From CAZRRV01 sp045660865 (GTDB lineage: Bacteria; Bacillota; Clostridia; Oscillospirales; Acutalibacteraceae): a stretch of DNA of 8,748 nucleotides. The stretch is taken from positions 1 through 8,748 of the forward strand of contig JAZREP010000012.1 in assembly GCA_045660865.1 (NCBI GenBank). Reading direction: 5' to 3'. How positions within the stretch are numbered: the stretch's first letter is position 1; every line of letters begins with the position of its first letter. The position numbers and the translations under genes are program-made. Shown in pieces: positions 1 to 6,947 of the stretch. Under the pieces are notes generated by a model. That model saw only the letters and a list, made by a program, of their open reading frames with translations, did not search any database and was not told the DNA's origin.

Positions 1-63
1 CTTATAATCTCTCCCAAGGAAAGTTTGCTTGCAATTTGAGCAATAAAAAACGAGCGCATCCAT
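1..63 (-). CDS. 5' end of an unidentified protein with a CxxC knuckle (partial)
   Basis: An ATG at complement 61-63 opens a frame that stays open for 21 codons to the window edge and begins MDALVFYCSNCKQTF. A good ribosome binding site (GGGAGA, 7-8 nt before the ATG) precedes it, and a plausible promoter lies at 104-132. The CSNC pair is the kind of zinc knuckle found at the start of zinc-ribbon proteins. No family can be named from 21 residues. It could also be a chance frame, because two other frames on this strand are open here. The call rests mainly on the ribosome binding site and the upstream promoter. Confidence 0.35.
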   Translation of the reverse strand, partial: MDALVFYCSNCKQTFLGRDYK

Positions 64-103
64 ATTTATTATCTCCCATCACTAAGGTGCTTGATTATTA
101 ACA

Positions 104-132
104 ATACTACCACAATAGAAGATTTATTGCAA
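104..132 (-). promoter_or_regulatory. Putative sigma-A-type promoter for the partial left-edge gene
   Basis: On the minus strand a TTGCAA -35 box (127-132) and a TAGTAT -10 box (104-109) are separated by exactly 17 bp. This would give a leader of roughly 35 nt before the ATG at 63. It overlaps the 3' end of the SpoVT-like fragment, so that fragment may have donated part of the promoter. No other support is visible. Confidence 0.35.
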
Positions 133-303
133 GCGCTTTGCCCGCTTTACTACACTATGTGTTGCCACACAAAATCTGTCGATTGGTGTCAATGTTGTCA
201 GCAAGGGGGCTCCCTTACGGATACGCAAGGTGCGCCGAATCTCCTTCGGAATCACAATTCTTCCCAAATCGTCAATTCTTCTCAGAATCTCTGTTGCTTT
301 CAT
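124..303 (-). pseudogene. SpoVT/AbrB-type regulator fragment, copy 1 (N-terminal DNA-binding domain only)
   Basis: The first ~34 residues, starting MKATEILRRIDDLGRIVIPK and continuing EIRRTLRIRKGAP, are the swapped-hairpin DNA-binding domain of the AbrB/SpoVT family. After GAP the homology ends and an unrelated tail follows (LLTTLTPIDRFCVATHSVV and nine more residues) to a stop. The product would be 59 aa, against roughly 180 for SpoVT and 95 for AbrB. The ATG at 301-303 is chosen because AAAGGAG lies 8 nt upstream; an in-frame start at 327 has no such support. The same tail recurs at 7773-7874, so domain plus tail form a dispersed repeat, not a one-off truncation. A short DNA-binding peptide could still be made, but a decayed mobile fragment is more likely. 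Confidence 0.75.
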
Positions 304-383
304 ATATAAATTCTCCTTTAATTTCAAATCGTGATACTATTATTTGTGATTAAAGGGAATTTATACTGAGTGAATTTACTTTT
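304..383 (-). promoter_or_regulatory. Promoter/operator region of SpoVT-like copy 1, shared with copy 2
   Basis: The stretch upstream of the fragment matches the region upstream of copy 2 (7255-7327) in blocks, including AGTAAA, CAGTATAAAT, CAAATAATAG and a dyad CAAAT-N12-ATTTG (325-346). Conservation of non-coding leader sequence between two broken copies suggests they were copied together with their promoter. The dyad could be an autoregulatory site (inference). Homology stops near 383, where the M20 remnant begins. Confidence 0.5.
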
Positions 384-396
384 TGAAATGTTTATG

Positions 397-598
397 CATA
401 ATCATTTTAGCACCGCTTTCAGCACATTCCTCACTTGATTAAAAATCAAGCGCCCACGCACTTTAAACTCTGATTCGTGCATTTTTAGATATTTAGCAAC
501 AGCAAAAAGTACGGCAGTATGTGAATCATGACCGCAAGCATGCATTTTTCTTTGACTTTAGAAGCAAAAGGGAAATCTTTTAAAATTTTATCATTCTT
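397..598 (-). pseudogene. Internal remnant of an M20-family amidohydrolase with two frameshifts
   Basis: Three successive minus-strand frames spell one protein of the M20 peptidase / IAA-amino-acid hydrolase family. Codons 598-545 read KNDKILKDFPFASKVKEK. Codons 545 to about 440 read MHACGHDSHTAVLFAVAKYL and on to GRLIFN. Codons 435-397 read SEECAESGAKMIM. The family pattern FASK..(G)xMHACGHDxHTA...L.FQPxEE..GAK.M is matched in order, including the metal-binding HACGHD and the catalytic EE. Frames change at about 545 and about 437. Only about 65 of roughly 390 residues remain. The N-terminal part is missing right at the stop of the upstream ceramidase-like gene, and the C-terminal part ends where SpoVT-like copy 1 begins. 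It was probably the last gene of the upstream cluster. Confidence 0.8.
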
Positions 599-609
599 CT
601 TAAAAACTC

Positions 610-2100
610 CTAAAACAGTTCGTTAATTTCATTTATAGAACGACGCGTATAAAGGTCGCCGCCCTCGTGACCGACATTACCACTGGAAATATAAGCACTG
701 TAATGCCCCGCTTTTTCAGCATTTTCTGTAGGAAGATATCCCCCGCTTCCACAACAAAGCTGAACAATAAAAGTTTGAGACGCCTTACTTCTCGCCTTTA
801 TTCTATTACCAAAGTCTAGGAACAATTCAAATGGATTTGTAGTAAACGCAATATCACCAAAACGAATTATGTGGTACTCAATCGGATAAATTTCTTTTTC
901 CTGTTGCTCGCGAAAGCGAAGAATTGTACCTAAATGCACATAAAGTTTTGCTTTATCTTCAAAATTAAAGGCACCTTTACCTTTGTTCTGACCTACATAA
1001 TATTCAATCTCTCTTACTGCGTGGTTATATTCTTCCATAGTAGCCTTGCGGAGAGGTAAATCAAGTTTCTTAACTTCATGCTTGAATACTACCTCGTCCT
1101 GAAGATCGGTAATTTCTTCAAAAACAGAGATAATCTCATGAGCAATTCTCTTGCCCACACGGTTGCAACCGCTTATATCGTACATAGATGGGTCGGCTTT
1201 ACGCTCTAATGGATTTGGGCGCTTAACGTTAGGGTCATCAATAGGAGTTTCAGGCTGAACCCAACGAACAAGGTCACGGGGACATTGGTCGCCTGCGGCA
1301 CCGCAAAGGCCTAAAAGGAATACATTTTCGCCAAGCTTTTCACGCAAAATATTCTTTGTTCTGCCCCAATAGTCGCCTGAAATAAAACTTCTCTGCTCCA
1401 AAATCTGTGCAGGACAAGCAATATTCGCTACAACGCCTGTTAACTTCTTATCTTTATCAAAGGTGTAGATAAGCTCAATACCCGAATCGTTACCGCTTTC
1501 AAGGGAAACAAAGTTTGCGGTATTGGTATCTCCCCACATCTGTGAAGTGCCGTCATCATAATGAACACGACGACACATACCGACTGCGGCTCTGCCAAAT
1601 TCATTTGTGAAATATGCCTCCGATCTGTTTTCCCAAGCCTTTTTAGCAGCGAGAGCAATTTTATCGGTTACAAAATCTGTCGCCTCATAAGGAGTCATAA
1701 CACTCTCATCTGGTTTTACCAATTTTTCATATTTATTTTCTTCTGCTACGAACTCATTCATAAGGTCTTCTACACTTAAAAGAGCATCTTTTGGCTCATG
1801 ATCAACAAGTGTATGAGAAGTGTGAGTATGTGTTGCTGCTAATATAACCTTTTTAGGGTCTACTTCTTGACAAAGAGCAGAAAATTTTTCTCTTGTTATT
1901 TTCATCAAATATTCAGATATAGCCCCCAAATCGCAGGATACCATAATCATACAGTCGCCATCCGCTTCAACAGCCATAGCAGTAGCGGTAATTTCAGATT
2001 CAACATACTCGGAAATTCTTTCAAAAAACTGCCCTGAAAGGCTTACTTTTTTTGAAGGCACAAGACTTTCTTCTGCCCAACCAATTAAAATTTTACTCAT
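610..2100 (-). CDS. Neutral/alkaline ceramidase-like hydrolase, cytoplasmic, with altered active site
   Basis: This is a 496-aa protein of the neutral ceramidase N-terminal-domain family, whose known members cleave the amide of N-acyl sphingosines. Landmarks in family order are a start close to GxA..., CDL at 56-58, THTHTSH at 90-96 (family THTHSGP), NIACPAQ at 226-232 (family NFACHPT), SGDYWG at 241-246, GAAGDQCP at 267-274 (family NxGDVSPN), NPFELF at 422-427 (family PGEF, zinc Glu) and GGYLPT at 453-458. There is no signal peptide, unlike secreted ceramidases, so it should act inside the cell. The nucleophile position is Cys273 instead of Ser, and the second zinc His is Pro230. Start: AAGGAG lies 8 nt before the ATG at 2098-2100. 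It is the last intact gene of the cluster, 45 nt after the racemase. The substrate is unknown; an N-acyl-amino-acid amide would fit the neighbours. Confidence 0.75.
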   Translation of the reverse strand: MSKILIGWAEESLVPSKKVSLSGQFFERISEYVESEITATAMAVEADGDCMIMVSCDLGAISEYLMKITREKFSALCQEVDPKKVILAATHTHTSHTLVDHEPKDALLSVEDLMNEFVAEENKYEKLVKPDESVMTPYEATDFVTDKIALAAKKAWENRSEAYFTNEFGRAAVGMCRRVHYDDGTSQMWGDTNTANFVSLESGNDSGIELIYTFDKDKKLTGVVANIACPAQILEQRSFISGDYWGRTKNILREKLGENVFLLGLCGAAGDQCPRDLVRWVQPETPIDDPNVKRPNPLERKADPSMYDISGCNRVGKRIAHEIISVFEEITDLQDEVVFKHEVKKLDLPLRKATMEEYNHAVREIEYYVGQNKGKGAFNFEDKAKLYVHLGTILRFREQQEKEIYPIEYHIIRFGDIAFTTNPFELFLDFGNRIKARSKASQTFIVQLCCGSGGYLPTENAEKAGHYSAYISSGNVGHEGGDLYTRRSINEINELF

Positions 2101-2145
2101 TATTAAAACTCCTTAAAAGATTGTATGCTGTAAATCGTTTATATG

Positions 2146-3294
2146 TTATTTATATATTCTTGGCACTCGTGAGGAAATCGCACAGGTCACCTCTCCGCTG
2201 ACGCTCTCGCCCCATTGGCTTAATTGCTGTGCAGATATATTTTCTATTCCATCAACGCCCAACAACACAACCTCGGTACCAATTGATATATCCTGAATAT
2301 CGGTAATATCTATTATCAAATAATCCATAGCAATTCTGCCAATTACCCGAACTCTTTCGCCCTGCACCAAAACCGAAGCCTTGTTAGAATAAATCCGTCT
2401 GTAACCGTCAGCATATCCACACGCCACAAGCGCTATTTTCATATCCTTGTGTGCAATAAAGGTACATCCATAACTTACAGGTTCACCTTTGTAAACATTC
2501 TTTGTTTGTGTAATATAGCTTATCCATCTTGCAACGGGCTTCAATCCTAATTGTGACACACTTTCATCACTATATGACATACCTAATGGCAACATTCCAA
2601 CACGAACCATATCCATTTGGTACTCGGGATGAACCAACGAACCACCTGTGGAGCAACAATGACATATACCCATCGATATTCCGCAAGATTTCATAGCATC
2701 AATAGCATTTATAAACCTTTCAAACTGCAAACTGGTAAATTCCTGTTCCCAATCCAACATACCCTCTCCGCAAGCAAAATGTGTGTACGTGCCAACAAAA
2801 TTCAATTGAGTGCAATTATTTATCTTTTTCACCTCGTCAATTCCATCGTTATCAGCAAACCAACGTATGCCGGAACGATTTAACCCTGTATCGATTTTAA
2901 GTTGACAACGGCACTCCATTCCTACTGATTCCATTTTTGAATTGAGTTGTTTAGCATACTCTACACTGCCAACCGTAAAAGTAAGATTGTTCTTTGCGGC
3001 TACAAATATTTTTTCAGAAGGAACCGAGCCGAAAATTAAAACTGGTTTATTGCTTAAATTTCGTATTCTTAAACCTTCTTCAACAGTCGCTACTGCATAC
3101 CAATCCGAAAAATCTTCGTATGCTTTTACTACACCATCAATTCCATGACCATAAGCGTCTGCTTTTAGAACACTCATAATCTTTTTATCAGCAAATTGAC
3201 TTTTTGCAATTTTTCCGTTATATTTAATCGCATTTAAGTCAATTTCTAAAAAATTACGATAACTGTTAAACTTGTTTTCATTCGTCAAAGACAT
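2146..3294 (-). CDS. alr: Alanine-racemase-family PLP racemase (possibly not alanine-specific)
   Basis: A fold-III PLP racemase of normal length (382 aa) that interconverts D- and L-amino acids. Numbering is from the ATG at 3292-3294. PLP lysine is K44 in VLKADAYGHG, Y48 follows, K133 and R140 lie in LKIDTGLNRSGI, H172 in YTHF, R231 in DMVRVGM, catalytic Y275 in VSYGCTF, M323-D324 in GRIAMDY, and RVPRIY closes the protein. Departures from canonical alanine racemase are Ser375 where Bacillus enzymes have the active-site Tyr of ISYRVPR, A322 for Cys and Y325 for Gln in GRICMDQ, and MLPLG for the usual ALYG-type segment. A GTG at 3301-3303 is in frame, but it forms part of the AGGTG ribosome binding site 6 nt before the ATG. 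The gap to the upstream stop is 1 nt, implying translational coupling. Confidence 0.85.
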   Translation of the reverse strand: MSLTNENKFNSYRNFLEIDLNAIKYNGKIAKSQFADKKIMSVLKADAYGHGIDGVVKAYEDFSDWYAVATVEEGLRIRNLSNKPVLIFGSVPSEKIFVAAKNNLTFTVGSVEYAKQLNSKMESVGMECRCQLKIDTGLNRSGIRWFADNDGIDEVKKINNCTQLNFVGTYTHFACGEGMLDWEQEFTSLQFERFINAIDAMKSCGISMGICHCCSTGGSLVHPEYQMDMVRVGMLPLGMSYSDESVSQLGLKPVARWISYITQTKNVYKGEPVSYGCTFIAHKDMKIALVACGYADGYRRIYSNKASVLVQGERVRVIGRIAMDYLIIDITDIQDISIGTEVVLLGVDGIENISAQQLSQWGESVSGEVTCAISSRVPRIYK

Positions 3295-3295
3295 A

Positions 3296-4876
3296 TTATA
3301 CACCTGTTTTTAAATATTTTCCGACAAAGTTGCCTGTTGGTTGATTATTTTCCAAAACTAACTTGCCGTTCATAAAGACGCTGTGTATTCCTTCATTAGC
3401 TCTAAACGGATCAATATAATTTGCTTTGTCAACAATTGAATCATAATCAAACAAAACTAAATCCGCATCATATCCGCGAGAAATTCTGCCTTTTCCTGTT
3501 AAGCCATAACGTTTGGCAGGCATAGATGTAATTCTGCGAATTCCTTCTTCTCTGGAAAGTATACCGCGGTCACGGATATATCTGCCAAGATATCTTGGAA
3601 AAGTACCAAAAGCTCGCGGATGGCAAGAAGTATCACCTGTTAAATAAATCCCATCCGAACCAACCATACATTTTGGATGCTTTAATATAGTTTCCACATT
3701 TTCTTCACACATTGAGAAGCGCACCTCATAAATGTTTCCGTGGTTTGCTTTAAGCAGATGCACTAAACCCTCAAACGGCGACATTCCTAATTCGGCCGCA
3801 GCTTGTGCATAGGATTTTCCTACAGCCCAGGGCGTTTCATTAGCGCGAACAATCAGAAAATTATCTAGCCCTACATAGTACATACTATTATCCCAGGAAG
3901 GTTCATTAACTTCAAAAATCTCATGGTGAATAGCTTTTACAACATTTGGATCTTCCAAACTTTTCGCAAACGCTTCTGCACCTCGATCCAAAAATTTAGG
4001 AGGAATCGCAGAAAGAGTTGTTGTAGATGCGGCAATATAGGGATAAGCATCCATTGTGATATCTAATCCTTCTTCTATTGCTTCATCTATCATAGCAAGC
4101 GCTTTTTCGCACCTGTCCCAAAACGCTTTTCCAACGCACTTGAAATGAGAAATATTAACCGGAACATTTGCCTCTCTTGCAATTGTAATACATTCTGACA
4201 CGCAATCAAATAATCCCATTGATTCCGAACGAGAATGTGTGGTGTATATACCGCTGCATTTTCCTGCTGTCTTGCCCAACATAATAAGCTCGTTAGTATC
4301 ACAGTAAATACCGGGTACATAAGAAAGACCGGTAGACACTCCTAATGAACCTTGCTTTATAGCATTCTCTAACATTGCTTGCATTTGTTTAATTTGAGCA
4401 TCGGTAGCGTTTTTCGCCTCAAAACCCATAACATTACTTCTTAGCACACCATGGCCCGTGAAGTAAACTTGGTTTGGTCCTAACGGTAATTGACTTAGAT
4501 AATTTATTTCATCACTTGTTGTCTCAAAAGTGGGAGAGGGATAGCTATTAAAATGTTTTCTCGCCACCAAAGGCATTTCTTTAGAAACAGGGCTTCTCGA
4601 AATACCGCATTGTCCTGAAATTTCCGTCGTTACACCCATACGAAGAACATGAATACGATTTGGCGCGCAACCAATATCGCTATCACTATGGGCGTGAACG
4701 TCAATAAAGCCAGGTGATAATGCTAACCCTTCAGCATCAACGACCTGCTTTGCCGCACCTAAATCTTCTCGACTAACATCTGTAATTTTACCGTCTAATA
4801 CAGCAACGTTGCCATAAAACGGCTTTTCACCGCTTCCATCATATATCAAAGCGTTTTTAATAATTAAATCATACAT
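3296..4876 (-). CDS. D-aminoacylase-type amidohydrolase (N-acyl-D-amino-acid deacylase family)
   Basis: A 526-aa metal-dependent amidohydrolase of the D-aminoacylase group, which cleaves N-acyl-D-amino acids into a fatty or acetic acid and the D-amino acid. All the family metal and catalytic residues are visible in order: H61 and H63 in DVHAHSD, C90 in GQCG, H214 in YTTHSR, H244 in ISHFK, and D408 in VGSDG, followed by HPRAFGTFPRYLGRY at 419-433. The N-terminal and C-terminal strands (DLIIKNALIYDG and DADLVLFD..FMNGKLV) form the usual beta-sandwich. Start: AAGGTG lies 7 nt before the ATG at 4874-4876. The aminotransferase ends 24 nt upstream and the racemase starts 1 nt downstream. Family membership is firm, but some relatives prefer acyl-D-Glu, acyl-D-Asp or other cyclic or acyl substrates, so specificity is open. 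Confidence 0.87.
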   Translation of the reverse strand: MYDLIIKNALIYDGSGEKPFYGNVAVLDGKITDVSREDLGAAKQVVDAEGLALSPGFIDVHAHSDSDIGCAPNRIHVLRMGVTTEISGQCGISRSPVSKEMPLVARKHFNSYPSPTFETTSDEINYLSQLPLGPNQVYFTGHGVLRSNVMGFEAKNATDAQIKQMQAMLENAIKQGSLGVSTGLSYVPGIYCDTNELIMLGKTAGKCSGIYTTHSRSESMGLFDCVSECITIAREANVPVNISHFKCVGKAFWDRCEKALAMIDEAIEEGLDITMDAYPYIAASTTTLSAIPPKFLDRGAEAFAKSLEDPNVVKAIHHEIFEVNEPSWDNSMYYVGLDNFLIVRANETPWAVGKSYAQAAAELGMSPFEGLVHLLKANHGNIYEVRFSMCEENVETILKHPKCMVGSDGIYLTGDTSCHPRAFGTFPRYLGRYIRDRGILSREEGIRRITSMPAKRYGLTGKGRISRGYDADLVLFDYDSIVDKANYIDPFRANEGIHSVFMNGKLVLENNQPTGNFVGKYLKTGV

Positions 4877-4900
4877 TATTATACACCTTCATTATTAAAC

Positions 4901-6052
4901 TTAAAGTGCATCTGCAAAACCAACAATTTCCTTTGCGGCGGCAACTAATTTTTCTTCAGATAAAGTGCAGGCAATTCTTATGTAGCCTTCTCCTGCTTTA
5001 TTAAAGGCATTACCGGGCACTACCGCGATATGCTTTTCATCTAAAAGTTTATAGGCAAATTCTTCAGAAGTTAATCCTGTTTTTTTGATATCAATAAATA
5101 AATAGAATGTTGATGTTGCATCGTTCACAATAAGATTTTTAGACTTTTTAAGTTCAGAAGTCATAGCAGAACATCTGCTACGGAAGGTTTCGCATATTTC
5201 TTTTTCTAAAGTTTTACTGTTTTCAAGCGCACAAACCGAAGCATACTGTGCAAACATACAAGCGCAAGAATTCACATTTTCTTCAAGTGTCGCCACTGCA
5301 AGAGCAACCTCTTTGGGCGCGCAAACAAATCCTATGCGAAAGCCTGTCATTGAAAAACGTTTAGACAGACTGTCAACTAATATTGTACGCTCCTTCATAT
5401 CAGGAATTTCTAAAATGCTTCTAAAACTTCCGTCAAAAACAATCGTGTGATAAACCTCATCAGTAACAACCCAAAGATTATGCTTTTTAGCGATATCTGC
5501 GATTTGAACAAGTGCGTCAAATGAAAGCACCACGCCCGTAGGATTAGACGGCGAATTTATAATAATGGCCTTGGTTTTTTCGGTTATGGCGCCTTCTATA
5601 TTTGCCACAAGATTTTTTAAATTTTCTTCACCTAAATAATTGACATACTTAGGCACGGCGTTACACATTTTTACCATATTTGTATAATTAGGCCAATGGG
5701 GCATTAATATTATCATTTCCTCACAAGGATTAAGAATGGAAATTGCCGAAAGATACAAAGCGCCCATAGCACCTGCGGTAACAGCGATCTCATCAGTTAA
5801 ATACTTTACACCTGTTCTCTCGAAAACATCCTTGGATATTGCTTCTCGGAGCTCTAAAATTCCGGCATTGGCAGTATATTTAGTTTTATTTTCTGCAAGT
5901 GCCTTGTTAGCCGCATCTTTTACCAGTTGCGGTGTCGGGATATCGGGATCTCCCAAGGTTAAATCAACCACATTTTCATATTCCTTTGATTTGTCGTATA
6001 TACGACGTACGAGCTGTGGCTCGTTTTCTTTTACTATTTTTGAAACCAACAT
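4901..6052 (-). CDS. PLP-dependent aminotransferase, class I/II
   Basis: A 383-aa fold-I aminotransferase that would move the amino group of an L-amino acid to a 2-oxo acid in the cytoplasm. Numbered from the ATG at 6050-6052, the hallmarks are LGDPD at 33-37, N170 in SPSNPTG, D198 and Y201 in TDEVYH, PLP lysine K231 in DSLSKRFSMTGFRIGF with phosphate-binding R239, and substrate-carboxylate R359 in GYIRIA. It resembles the aspartate/aromatic aminotransferase I-gamma group, but substrate cannot be assigned. An in-frame GTG at 6059-6061 is rejected as start because it is part of the GAGGTG ribosome binding site, 6 nt before the ATG. It is the first enzyme gene of the cluster, 70 nt after the AraC-type gene, and its ribosome binding site lies inside a strong hairpin (6055-6092). 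Confidence 0.88.
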   Translation of the reverse strand: MLVSKIVKENEPQLVRRIYDKSKEYENVVDLTLGDPDIPTPQLVKDAANKALAENKTKYTANAGILELREAISKDVFERTGVKYLTDEIAVTAGAMGALYLSAISILNPCEEMIILMPHWPNYTNMVKMCNAVPKYVNYLGEENLKNLVANIEGAITEKTKAIIINSPSNPTGVVLSFDALVQIADIAKKHNLWVVTDEVYHTIVFDGSFRSILEIPDMKERTILVDSLSKRFSMTGFRIGFVCAPKEVALAVATLEENVNSCACMFAQYASVCALENSKTLEKEICETFRSRCSAMTSELKKSKNLIVNDATSTFYLFIDIKKTGLTSEEFAYKLLDEKHIAVVPGNAFNKAGEGYIRIACTLSEEKLVAAAKEIVGFADAL

Positions 6053-6092
6053 AAAAATCACCTCAGGTACATTATGCGACCCAAGGTGATTT
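6053..6092 (-). promoter_or_regulatory. RNA hairpin covering the aminotransferase ribosome binding site
   Basis: On the minus-strand transcript, AAATCACCTTGGGT (6092-6079) pairs with ACCTGAGGTGATTT (6068-6055) around a 10-nt loop. All 14 positions pair, two of them as G-U wobbles. The 3' arm contains the GAGGTG ribosome binding site, and five U residues follow before the AUG. It could block translation initiation, act as an attenuator or weak terminator between regulator and enzyme genes, or be a protein-binding operator in DNA. Confidence 0.65.
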
Positions 6093-6122
6093 ATGTCTTT
6101 TATTATTCGCAGAATTTTTATA

Positions 6123-6863
6123 CTAATCGGTTATTCTAAAAGCTTTTGGTGTTTTGCCATATTTCTTTTTAAACATAGAGGTCATTTGTGCACTATTAGA
6201 AAAACCACAATTATATGCTATTTCTGTGCAAGAAAGGTTAGATGTTTTAAGAAGTCGCTTTGCGTTTTCAAGTCTTACATTAATCATATATTCCTGGGGG
6301 GATAAACCAAATTTTTGCCTGAATATATGTCTGAAATAATCATAGCTATACCCACTAAATGATGCTAACTGAGCAATATTGATTTTTTGGTCAACGTATT
6401 GCTCTATGTATTCTTTTATATAATTTAAATTTTTGCATCTAAAATTATTTGCGTTCCCATTTCTGAGCAAATTCACCAGAAATAACCTTAGTAAGTATTC
6501 AGCAAGTGTTTCAAATTCGATTTGCTGCTTTTTGAATTCTTCAAAAATATCATTAAAATATGAATTCTTAACGTTCGTGTTTAAATAATAGTTGCCTTCT
6601 TTAAGAATATACGAAGGATTATTAAATTCAAATCCGATAAAGCATATTTCACTATATTCTTCCAATTCCTCATTGTGTTCTGCATAAGGCGGTATAATAC
6701 AATATGAACCGGTCGATACTTGATAGCTTTGCCCGTTTATGAAGACTTTACCACCGTCGGTAGCAAAATAAATAATCTCATACCAATTATGGGTATGTAA
6801 CTTAAATTGATTACTTTTCGTATTGTGCTTATTCAAAAAACATATTTTGGTATCAAGCGTCAT
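6123..6863 (-). CDS. AraC-family transcriptional regulator
   Basis: A 246-aa regulator with an N-terminal cupin-like sensing domain (about residues 20-66, including LHTHNWYEIIYF and IPPYAEHNEE) and a C-terminal double helix-turn-helix of about 100 residues (146-243). The first recognition unit is INIAQLASFSGYSYDYFRHIF and the second is the typical CTEIAYNCGFSN...FKKKYGKTPKAFR. The reading frame is open further upstream to 6935, but a promoter with a TATAAT box at 6889-6894 would put transcription start near 6882. The ATG at 6861-6863, with a GGGGTGG ribosome binding site, is therefore the start. It is the first gene of the minus-strand cluster and probably a pathway-specific activator responding to a small molecule bound by the cupin domain. 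The ligand is unknown. Confidence 0.88.
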   Translation of the reverse strand: MTLDTKICFLNKHNTKSNQFKLHTHNWYEIIYFATDGGKVFINGQSYQVSTGSYCIIPPYAEHNEELEEYSEICFIGFEFNNPSYILKEGNYYLNTNVKNSYFNDIFEEFKKQQIEFETLAEYLLRLFLVNLLRNGNANNFRCKNLNYIKEYIEQYVDQKINIAQLASFSGYSYDYFRHIFRQKFGLSPQEYMINVRLENAKRLLKTSNLSCTEIAYNCGFSNSAQMTSMFKKKYGKTPKAFRITD

Positions 6864-6888
6864 AAAGCCACCCCGTTTCTTCTGTTTT

Positions 6889-6917
6889 ATTATATCAATA
6901 TGTAACATAAAATTCAA
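6889..6917 (-). promoter_or_regulatory. Promoter of the AraC-type gene (and probably the cluster)
   Basis: Minus-strand -35 TTGAAT (6912-6917) and perfect -10 TATAAT (6889-6894) are separated by 17 bp. The expected transcription start near 6882 leaves a 5' leader of about 20 nt before the ATG at 6863. No convincing promoter was found in the 70 nt before the aminotransferase gene, so this may drive all five genes. Confidence 0.7.
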
Positions 6918-6947
6918 ACAAAATTTCAAAAGCAAAACAGCGGAGTG

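Noticed and set aside
610..2100. Naming the gene a true ceramidase
   Set aside because: There is no signal peptide, the nucleophile Ser is Cys and a zinc His is Pro; only family-level similarity can be claimed.
3295..3303. GTG start for the racemase, overlapping the D-aminoacylase gene by 8 nt
   Set aside because: The GTG is part of the AGGTG ribosome binding site of the ATG at 3294. The same reasoning removes the GTG at 6059-6061 before the aminotransferase.
5736..6089. Plus-strand 117-codon open frame
   Set aside because: It lies opposite the aminotransferase coding region, has no ribosome binding site or family motif, and its composition follows from the opposite strand.
6864..6935. N-terminal extension of the AraC-type protein up to 6935
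   Set aside because: The extension would begin upstream of the TTGAAT-17-TATAAT promoter at 6889-6917 and has no ribosome binding site. The ATG at 6863 has a GGGGTGG site and lies about 20 nt after the expected transcription start.
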